Below, in pieces: positions 1 through 5,307 of a stretch of 6,195 nt of DNA. A program made the position numbers and the translations under genes. The notes under the pieces are model-generated. The model did no database searches, was not told where the DNA came from, and saw only the letters and a list, made by a program, of their open reading frames with translations. The DNA is from Acidaminococcaceae bacterium UBA2453 (GTDB taxonomy: Bacteria > Bacillota > Negativicutes > Acidaminococcales > Acidaminococcaceae). Location of the stretch: NCBI GenBank assembly GCA_002342505.1, contig DDQB01000063.1:655-6849 (forward strand). Reading direction: 5' to 3'. Within the stretch, counting starts at the first letter, position 1; the number at the start of each line of letters is the position of its first letter.

Positions 1-1938
1 TATCTCCCGGTTTTCCCCTTCGTTCATGCACAGGCCGGGCACAAAATAGGTAGTCGTACCTTCATGTATGACCTGCCATTCATCATTCATATAACGGTCG
101 GGGTGGACATGCCATCCTACTTCTTCATCATTTTTGCCAAGAATCTGCGACAGATCGGAAAAACCGTAATAATCAAGGAATGACTGACTGGCTCCTACAA
201 AGCGGCGGTCAACATCTTTCCAGAAAAGGCGCAACAGGCCGGAACGAAGCAGATTGTTCCAGAGATGGGTCGGCGAATACAGCGCCGCTTCTTCCGATTC
301 GGTAGCGTTGACCTGCAGGAAATGACGGGTATTATTATGCAGATTCCGGACAAGCAGGAAATATTTTTCCGTATCGATCCTCAGCATCGTATATTCCGTC
401 CAGGCATACTGCCCGTGCCGCCTACTGCTCCGCACGATTTCCGAATAACTGGCGCTGACGCTTTCTGTCAGACGCGAAAGGGCATTCTCATGTTCAAACA
501 GAGTCCGGAACCGTTCCCTGTCATCAGGATAAATATATTTTCCGGCGTACTCTTCCACCAGTTTGCGGATTCCCTGCCGGCTGGAAAGTATGTCCTCCTG
601 CGTAGATGTATAAAGGGGACGGATAGTGTCGTCCCGGAAATTGAGCAGTGTGATCCGCTCAAACAAATCGTAGATCCTTCGCAGGAACTCATCCAAAAAA
701 CCAATATTCTCCGTCTGGGCGTCTTTCCCGCTGAGATTGAGGATCCGCATCAGCACAGTATACCGGTCCCGCGTCCGCGCAATGCATCGGGCCGTCACAT
801 CAAAATACTCGTCGTTGGATGTAAACAGCATCTTTCCTTCGCCGGCAGTTTTGACGGAATCCATCAGATTGATAATTTTTTCAGAGATTCGGTAGTAAGG
901 CTGCTCATGGGTCAGTGTTTCCTGGGACAGGACTGCGGAAAAAATTTCCTTGCCCTCCACCATCTCTTCAAAGGCGCTGTTATAAAACAGGATGCGGAAC
1001 GCTTCCGTATCAAATTCAACCATCGCCAGCGGGATACTGTTCAGCTGCCTTGCAGTAACAATAGCATCCCGCTCCGCCCGCGTCATAAATGGAACAGCGC
1101 TGAGCACGTCGGTCCTGCCGATTTCTTCATAATACTGCCGGTCCTCGGGAACTTCTATCCGGATATCCTGTTTGCGCAGATGCGCCAGGGCATCCTCATA
1201 GGGCATGGGGCGACCGAAATAATATCCCTGCACTTTTTCGCAGCCGATATTCCGCAGATACGCAAACTGTTCTTCCGTTTCCACGCCCTCCACCAGCGTG
1301 TGGATATCAATATTCTTCGCCATCTCCACAACCGCCGTGGCAATCCGTTTGGAACGGAGATTGAACGGGCGCAGGAACGACATGTCCAGTTTGATCTCAT
1401 CGAAATACATTTCCTTGAGAATATTCAACGAAGAATAGGCGCTGCCGAAATCGTCCATCCAGATCTGGTAACCGGCGGACCGAAAACGGTCCACAATGCC
1501 GCGCAACAGTTCTTTTTGCTCCGCCATCACACTTTCCGTAATTTCAAAATAGATAAAGTCATGGGGAATCTGGTATTCGCTGATAATCTGGTCCGCTATG
1601 GAAAAAATATCGCAGAGGGTAAAGTCAAGCCTCGAAAGATTGACGGAAACGGGAATGGGCGTCTCCCCATTGGCAATGCAGTTCCGGATACGAGAACACA
1701 CCTGCCGGAGTATGGAAGCGTCAAGCAAATGGATCAGATTTTCTTTTTCCAACACCGGGATAAATTCATCGGGATAAATCATACCCAGTTCTGGATCGAT
1801 CCATCGGGCCAGCGCCTCAAAGCTGCACAGATTTCTGGAAAAGGTACGAATAACAGGCTGATAGTAAGCTTGTATCTCGCGATTTTCTAACGCCTTGCTG
1901 TAATTCTGTTTTATGAAATCTTCCAAATTCCTGCCCAT
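1..1938 (-). CDS. EAL-domain cyclic-di-GMP phosphodiesterase with C-terminal PAS-like sensor segments (partial, 3' end outside window)
   Basis: An uninterrupted frame of 646 codons runs from an ATG at 1936-1938 to the left edge with no stop. The start is supported by a GGAGG ribosome site at 1945-1949. Residues about 15-250 form a complete EAL domain, which hydrolyses the second messenger c-di-GMP to pGpG. The metal and catalytic positions are all present: E41 in FEALARW, N100 in NLS, E132 in FEITES, D162-D163 in MDDFG, K183 in IKLD, E217 in VEGVE and Q237 in QGYYF, so activity is expected. Downstream, about 300-402 (IPLAMVEFD, LFYNSAFEEM) and 415-530 (IYPDDRERF, YAWTEY) look PAS-like. About 568-646 is a clearer PAS start (FWKDVDRRFVGAS, LDYYGF). 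No transmembrane segment is visible, so a cytosolic protein is inferred. A GGDEF domain beyond the edge is possible but unseen. The gene is transcribed alone from its own promoter. The EAL call is very secure; the PAS calls are moderate. Confidence 0.93.
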   Translation of the reverse strand, partial: MGRNLEDFIKQNYSKALENREIQAYYQPVIRTFSRNLCSFEALARWIDPELGMIYPDEFIPVLEKENLIHLLDASILRQVCSRIRNCIANGETPIPVSVNLSRLDFTLCDIFSIADQIISEYQIPHDFIYFEITESVMAEQKELLRGIVDRFRSAGYQIWMDDFGSAYSSLNILKEMYFDEIKLDMSFLRPFNLRSKRIATAVVEMAKNIDIHTLVEGVETEEQFAYLRNIGCEKVQGYYFGRPMPYEDALAHLRKQDIRIEVPEDRQYYEEIGRTDVLSAVPFMTRAERDAIVTARQLNSIPLAMVEFDTEAFRILFYNSAFEEMVEGKEIFSAVLSQETLTHEQPYYRISEKIINLMDSVKTAGEGKMLFTSNDEYFDVTARCIARTRDRYTVLMRILNLSGKDAQTENIGFLDEFLRRIYDLFERITLLNFRDDTIRPLYTSTQEDILSSRQGIRKLVEEYAGKYIYPDDRERFRTLFEHENALSRLTESVSASYSEIVRSSRRHGQYAWTEYTMLRIDTEKYFLLVRNLHNNTRHFLQVNATESEEAALYSPTHLWNNLLRSGLLRLFWKDVDRRFVGASQSFLDYYGFSDLSQILGKNDEEVGWHVHPDRYMNDEWQVIHEGTTTYFVPGLCMNEGENREI

Positions 1939-1953
1939 GATACTCCTCCAGAC

Positions 1954-2020
1954 ATCGTACCTGCAATGAGTCAGCATAACTTTGTACGATAGTCATGCCC
2001 CGGTACTGGACGCCATTGCA
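1954..2020 (-). promoter_or_regulatory. Structured 5' leader of the EAL gene, possible pseudoknot next to the ribosome site
   Basis: Between the predicted transcription start (about 2056) and the ATG lies a leader of roughly 118 bases with three inverted repeats. The first is an 8-bp hairpin pairing 1991-1998 with 1974-1981 (one G-U) around a 9-base loop. The second is a 7-base match between that loop (1984-1990) and 1954-1960, only 4 bases upstream of GGAGG. The third is a 7-base match between 2014-2020 and 1962-1968 that encloses the hairpin. The loop-to-flank pairing crosses the other helices, as in an H-type pseudoknot. Bases 2002-2006 (GTACC in the transcript) could compete for the same flank. 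It matches no riboswitch class I recognise. The function (translation control) is inference. Confidence 0.4.
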
Positions 2021-2062
2021 ATCTGCTTTATCAGTTTTTTACTCTTATTAGTAATTCGTACT

Positions 2063-2091
2063 ATTTTAACATGTTTTTTTCTTAATCTCAA
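2063..2091 (-). promoter_or_regulatory. Sigma-70-type promoter for the EAL gene
   Basis: On the minus strand TTGAGA (2086-2091) is followed after exactly 17 bases by TAAAAT (2063-2068). A TG one base before the -10 box gives an extended -10. The spacer is A-rich. Transcription would start near 2056 and leave a leader of about 118 bases before the ATG at 1938. The boxes are read directly; activity is inferred. Confidence 0.7.
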
Positions 2092-2192
2092 GTCATTGCC
2101 AAAAGAAATTCCAGCTTAAGAAACCGCTGATTAACCAATCCTGCAGATTGCCCTGCCATCGCCCATACAAAAAGTTTGCGAGCCTGTAAAAT
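2092..2192. other. Non-coding stretch upstream of the EAL promoter
   Basis: This lies between the terminator of the YbjN-like gene and the EAL promoter. I see no open frame with a ribosome site. The only structure noticed is a small hairpin, 2136-2140 pairing with 2146-2150 around a five-base loop, too short to interpret. It could hold an operator for the downstream promoter, but nothing recognisable marks one. Confidence 0.5.
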
Positions 2193-2222
2193 AAGCGGTC
2201 GGGAAAATTTTCCCGACCGCTT
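2193..2222 (-). terminator. Perfect palindromic intrinsic terminator after the YbjN-like gene
   Basis: A perfect 30-base inverted repeat (each arm AAGCGGTCGGGAAAA) begins 38 bases past the TAA of the upstream gene. It gives a GC-rich stem of at least 11 bp with an AT-rich tip. The T tract after it is modest on both strands: CTTATTTT on the minus strand and CTTTTCG on the plus. It should end transcription from the 2261-2692 gene and insulate the EAL unit. Confidence 0.8.
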
Positions 2223-2260
2223 TTCGTTGTCGCAATTAATTATCTTTTTCTTTCAATCAA

Positions 2261-2692
2261 TTACCGCCAAACCACTTTCATGATGTTCCTGTAATTTTCA
2301 TTCAGGTAATTGATGATCACATTGTACATCTGATACACGATTTCGCCTTTCAGTTCATCGTTTTCCGCCATCAGGCAGGCGTCCATCATCAGATTGCCCG
2401 GTTCGTCAAAGAACAGTTTGAACGGTTTGTAAAGCGCATTCTGTTCATTGATAAACTTCATCAGTTCCGCTGCGCTTTCTTCATTCAGAGCCTGCGGCGC
2501 AATCTGTACACGGATGATGGAAAATACGCTGTCGTCTGCTATGACCACGGTCGGAAGCTGCTGCCCTTCCACTCCGATGAAAGAACGGAATACAACTGCA
2601 TGTTGTTCGTTCCCTTCCACTTCTTCCATCTGGAATGCTTCAACCTTCCGCTCGTCCAGAAATGCTTTAAACTGCTCTGCCTTTTTGTTCAT
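2261..2692 (-). CDS. YbjN-like small protein of unknown function
   Basis: This encodes 143 residues from ATG at 2690-2692 to TAA at 2261-2263, with a GGGGAG ribosome site at about 2702-2707. The protein is acidic and soluble, with no signal peptide or membrane segment. The C-terminal half has alternating helix and strand elements around FINEQNALYKPFKLFF, GNLMMDACL and a final helix ending IMKVVW. These recall the YbjN / type III secretion chaperone-like fold, whose members carry a comparable N-x-x-N element and are of similar length (E. coli YbjN is about 158 residues). No catalytic residues are apparent. YbjN proteins have been linked to stress and motility regulation in enterobacteria, but that should not be transferred here. 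It lies 122 bases downstream of waaA, possibly in the same operon, and is followed by a strong terminator. The gene is secure; the family assignment is moderate. Confidence 0.75.
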   Translation of the reverse strand: MNKKAEQFKAFLDERKVEAFQMEEVEGNEQHAVVFRSFIGVEGQQLPTVVIADDSVFSIIRVQIAPQALNEESAAELMKFINEQNALYKPFKLFFDEPGNLMMDACLMAENDELKGEIVYQMYNVIINYLNENYRNIMKVVWR

Positions 2693-2716
2693 TTAATTTT
2701 TCTCCCCTATCATTTC

Positions 2717-2722
2717 ATTATA
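2717..2722 (-). promoter_or_regulatory. Possible -10 box for the YbjN-like gene
   Basis: The minus strand reads TATAAT here, 24 bases upstream of the ATG, in an A/T-rich stretch. Transcription would start near 2710, just ahead of the ribosome site. There is no good -35 box at 16-18 bases and no TG extension, so this may be chance in AT-rich DNA. Confidence 0.3.
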
Positions 2723-2728
2723 TTTATT

Positions 2729-2784
2729 TTTCGCAAGATTCTCTGGAATACCCCGCAGGGATTCTTTCTCATCCTTCTGCGAAA
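2729..2784 (-). repeat. Nested inverted repeats in the waaA/YbjN-like intergenic region
   Basis: An outer 7-bp inverted repeat pairs 2729-2735 (TTTCGCA) with 2778-2784 (TGCGAAA). Inside it is a 7-bp stem: 2746-2749 plus 2751-2753 with 2758-2764, one bulged base and a CGCA loop. No T tract follows on the minus strand, so it is not a standard intrinsic terminator. A transcript-processing or pausing element is possible. Confidence 0.35.
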
Positions 2785-2814
2785 TTCTTTCTGCCATGTC
2801 CTGCAATGCGATTA

Positions 2815-4143
2815 TTATTTTACACCGGCACGGCGCGCTGCAGTCTGTTCCATCAGATCGGTCAGATAATGTATGGTCTTTAACGCGGCGCCGCGATTTT
2901 CCTGAATAATCTGGATGGATGCATCCCCCATCTTTTTACGCAGCGCATCGTCCCCGGCAATTTCCAAAAACGCTTCCATCAGACCCGCCGTATCGGATAT
3001 CATGCGACAGGCGCCCGCTTTGCTTAACAGGGAATAGGATTCTTTAAAGTCTTCCATGCTGGGGCCTACCAGGATCGGCTTGGCATGAGCTGCCGGCTCC
3101 AGTACATTGTGTCCCCCGTAATGAACCAGGGAACCGCCGACGAATACTATATCCCCTACAGCATATATACGGCCCAGTTCCCCGATCGTATCCATCAGAA
3201 GAACAGGATACGAAGGACGCCTGCCTTCCATTTCTTTCAGTTCGGAACGCAGGCCCATCTCGAAACCTAAATCGGCGATCAGGCTTTTGATTTCTTCCAG
3301 CCGGTTCAGTTTGCGGGGCGCAATGATCAGACGGGCGCGGGGAAATTTTTTGCGCAGGGCAATAAAGGAAGTCAGCACGGCATCCTCTTCCGTAGCATGG
3401 GTAGAACCGGCCACGATGATCGGATACGCGTCTTCCTCCAGTCCCAGTTCTGTTTTATAGGCTGCCAGATCCTCCGGCGTAACCTCCGCATAGGTCTGGT
3501 CAAATTTCGTGTTTCCGGTTACAAAAACTTTTTCCGGATCGGCGCCCAGCTGGGTAATATAATTGGCGTCAATGCTGGACTGCATACAGAAGCGGCTTAT
3601 CGTATCAAACATATCGCGCAGGAGACCGTACAGGTAACGGTAATTTTTTGCGGATTTTTCCGAGATGCGACCGTTCACCATCATCACAGGGATGTTACGT
3701 TTCCGGACAGCCCGCAGGAAGTTAGGCCACAGTTCTGTTTCTACCATCATAAAGATGCCCGGGCGGATACGGTCTACCATGGACGACGCCACAAACGGAA
3801 GATCCAGCGGAAAATTGATGATGGCGTCCGCTTCCGGCATGATCTGCCGGGCCATATCGTAACCGCCTACCGTAACAGCGGAAACCAGAACTTTTCGTTC
3901 CGGCATAACGCGTTTGATTTCTTTTACCAGAGGGCTGACGGCAACCATTTCCCCTACCGAGGCGCCGTGGATCCAGATACAGTTGGCATTCGCCACGGGA
4001 GCGATTTCCTCCCTGCGTACCAGTCCCATGTTTTGCCTGAACCGGTTGCCAAATCCTTTTTCCTTGGTCAGCCGATACAGGAAATAAGGAAGAACCACGA
4101 TAAAAAACGCCAGCGTTACTAAAACATTATAAAAAACATACAT
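2815..4143 (-). CDS. waaA: 3-deoxy-D-manno-octulosonic acid (Kdo) transferase, GT30 family
   Basis: This 442-residue protein transfers Kdo from CMP-Kdo to the lipid A precursor, the first step of LPS inner-core assembly, at the cytoplasmic face of the inner membrane. Residues about 1-22 are a hydrophobic anchor, as usual for the family. HGASVGE (59-65) carries the expected catalytic glutamate, E65. VETELWPN (134-141), GNTKFDQ (210-216), GSTHATEE (246-253) and VGGSLVHYGGHNVLEPA (335-351) are the other GT30 signatures. IIAPRK (273-278) replaces the common PRH, and HNVLEP replaces HNPLEP. The length is normal for the family. The ATG at 4141-4143 keeps the anchor, but no convincing ribosome site lies at 5-12 bases, unlike the neighbouring genes, so translation may be weak or coupled. 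It follows fda by 70 bases and precedes the YbjN-like gene. No other LPS gene is in the window. One or two Kdo additions cannot be decided from sequence. Confidence 0.96.
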   Translation of the reverse strand: MYVFYNVLVTLAFFIVVLPYFLYRLTKEKGFGNRFRQNMGLVRREEIAPVANANCIWIHGASVGEMVAVSPLVKEIKRVMPERKVLVSAVTVGGYDMARQIMPEADAIINFPLDLPFVASSMVDRIRPGIFMMVETELWPNFLRAVRKRNIPVMMVNGRISEKSAKNYRYLYGLLRDMFDTISRFCMQSSIDANYITQLGADPEKVFVTGNTKFDQTYAEVTPEDLAAYKTELGLEEDAYPIIVAGSTHATEEDAVLTSFIALRKKFPRARLIIAPRKLNRLEEIKSLIADLGFEMGLRSELKEMEGRRPSYPVLLMDTIGELGRIYAVGDIVFVGGSLVHYGGHNVLEPAAHAKPILVGPSMEDFKESYSLLSKAGACRMISDTAGLMEAFLEIAGDDALRKKMGDASIQIIQENRGAALKTIHYLTDLMEQTAARRAGVK

Positions 4144-4181
4144 TTGCTACAATCTGCTCTCTTTCTTGCCGCTGCACTTTC

Positions 4182-4206
4182 TTCTATGTCTTATTTATTC
4201 TATGTC
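4182..4206. repeat. 9-bp direct repeat upstream of waaA
   Basis: TTCTATGTC occurs at 4182-4190 and again at 4198-4206, a period of 16 bases, in the fda-waaA gap. The spacing is about one and a half helical turns. On the minus strand the second copy contains TAGAAT, which could pass as a weak -10 box. This may be chance. Confidence 0.25.
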
Positions 4207-4213
4207 GCCCGTA

Positions 4214-5104
4214 TCAGGTAATCGAAGCTTCGTAAATAGAATCTACCGAGGCTTTCAGCAGCGCGTCAAAATCCGCAGCGGTCTGGTTCACGTTCAGCCC
4301 TTCCGACAATGCGCGGGAGAAGCTGGCGATAAGGCCGTGGTTCGCCGCCAGTTTTTTGTTGGAATCTTCCCTTGTATACCCGCCGGACAGCGCCACCACG
4401 CGAACCACACGCGGGTCGGCGATCAGTGACCCATAGGTATCGGGAACGTCGGGAATCGTTACTTTAAACATCAGCTTCGTGTCTTCCGGCAGTTTGGCCA
4501 GATGTTCCATGATATTTTTTTTCAGGATTTCTTCTGCTTTGACCTTGTCCGGGCAATGGATATCCACTTCCGGTTCAAGGATGGGAACCAGTCCGGCTGC
4601 TGCAATCTGCAGTCCGATTTCAAACTGCTGGTCTACGATTTTTTTAATGCCTTTTTCCGAGGCTTCTTTAATGACGCTGCGCATCTTGGTCCCGAAGATA
4701 TGGCGTTCATCCCGGGCGCGGGCCAGCGTTTTGTCCAGACCGGGAATCGGTTTCATCAGCTGCACGCCGTCTTCCTCATCTGCAAGACCTTTGTCAATTT
4801 TCAAAATCGGGATGATGCCCTTTACGTCCCACATATAGTCTGCCGTAAATTTATCTTCAATTTTGCGATCCATGGTGTTTTCAAACAAAATGGCGGCCAG
4901 CACGCGGTCGCTGGTAAAAGAAGGGCTAGTGATGATCCGGGTCCGCATTGCATGCACAAGGTCGAACATTTCTTCATCATTGGCATAGGCGCTTTCTTCT
5001 ACGCCGTACAGCCGCAACGCTTTCGGTGTGCTTCCGCCGCTCTGGTCCAGCGCCGCAATAAATCCTTTGCCGTTTTTCATTTTTTCCAGTTGCTTTTCGT
5101 TCAT
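4214..5104 (-). CDS. fda: Class I (Schiff-base) fructose-1,6-bisphosphate aldolase
   Basis: This enzyme cleaves fructose 1,6-bisphosphate to glyceraldehyde 3-phosphate and dihydroxyacetone phosphate, and runs the reverse reaction in gluconeogenesis. It is metal-independent and cytosolic. The match to the 296-residue bacterial class I family is end to end. Numbering from the upstream ATG (5110), the signatures are ALDQSGGSTPK (20-30), the ILKIDKG lysines 104 and 107, GTKMR (140-144), EPE at 179-181 (acid/base glutamates) and LMFKVTIPD with K216 as the likely Schiff-base lysine. LSGGY (241-245) binds phosphate. I place the start at the ATG 5102-5104, because GGAGGA at 5111-5116 abuts the upstream ATG (5108-5110) with no spacing but sits 6 bases from this one. 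That also gives exactly 296 residues beginning MNEKQLEK, like the family. The stop is TGA at 4214-4216. It is probably the first gene of an fda-waaA-ybjN-like unit, since no strong terminator follows. Confidence 0.96.
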   Translation of the reverse strand: MNEKQLEKMKNGKGFIAALDQSGGSTPKALRLYGVEESAYANDEEMFDLVHAMRTRIITSPSFTSDRVLAAILFENTMDRKIEDKFTADYMWDVKGIIPILKIDKGLADEEDGVQLMKPIPGLDKTLARARDERHIFGTKMRSVIKEASEKGIKKIVDQQFEIGLQIAAAGLVPILEPEVDIHCPDKVKAEEILKKNIMEHLAKLPEDTKLMFKVTIPDVPDTYGSLIADPRVVRVVALSGGYTREDSNKKLAANHGLIASFSRALSEGLNVNQTAADFDALLKASVDSIYEASIT

Positions 5105-5110
5105 ACTCAT

Positions 5111-5116
5111 TCCTCC
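5111..5116 (-). promoter_or_regulatory. Ribosome binding site that decides the fda start
   Basis: GGAGGA on the minus strand is followed directly by ATGAGTATG. The first ATG touches the site, which is too close for initiation. The second is 6 bases away, which is optimal. This favours translation from 5104. Confidence 0.8.
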
Positions 5117-5168
5117 ATTCCTATTTTTTATATTCTGCTAACAACTTTCTACCTCAGGCTATATTTTA

Positions 5169-5177
5169 ATTATAGCA
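5169..5177 (-). promoter_or_regulatory. Extended -10 promoter for fda
   Basis: The minus strand reads TGCTATAAT, a perfect extended -10 element. The best -35 at 17 bases is only TGGAAT, compatible with an extended -10 promoter that depends little on a -35 box. The predicted start is near 5162, with a leader of about 58 bases to the ATG at 5104. Confidence 0.6.
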
Positions 5178-5277
5178 AAACAATCGCGGAAATTCCACGC
5201 CATTTAGAAAATTCTGCTGCAAATCTTCTATGCTTCGTCAGGAGAGATTGCCGCAGAGATTCACTATGCGCGCTGAC

Positions 5278-5307
5278 AAAAAGGCAGACAAATAAATCTT
5301 CCTGTCC
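5278..5307 (-). terminator. Weak candidate terminator after the nucleotidase gene
   Basis: Immediately after the TAA (5308-5310) the minus strand has GGACAG (5302-5307), a 14-base loop, CTGCC (5283-5287) and then TTTTT (5278-5282). The stem is only 5 bp with a bulged A, so efficiency is doubtful, but the position and T run fit. Confidence 0.3.

Noticed and set aside
468..1400. Short minus-strand frames at 468-704 and 1155-1400
   Set aside because: They are out of frame inside the EAL gene. The true frame runs uninterrupted from 1938 to the window edge.
265..1890. 541-codon open frame on the plus strand
   Set aside because: It lies wholly antisense to the EAL gene, whose minus-strand frame has all EAL catalytic motifs. 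The plus-strand translation has no recognisable domain and is rich in F, H, R and I, as expected of an antisense shadow.
1939..2056. c-di-GMP riboswitch (GEMM-I or c-di-GMP-II) in the leader of the EAL gene
   Set aside because: The gene function makes this tempting, but I do not see the conserved core sequences of either class. Only generic pairings are present.
2136..2150. Small hairpin (5-bp stem, 5-base loop) as a terminator or operator
   Set aside because: The stem is too short, there is no T tract, and hairpins of this size are common by chance.
2448..2869. Plus-strand frames overlapping the YbjN-like gene and crossing the intergenic gap
   Set aside because: They are antisense to a gene with a good ribosome site and terminator, and have no domain resemblance.
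3397..4122. 241-codon open frame on the plus strand
   Set aside because: It is antisense to waaA, whose family motifs are unmistakable in the minus frame.
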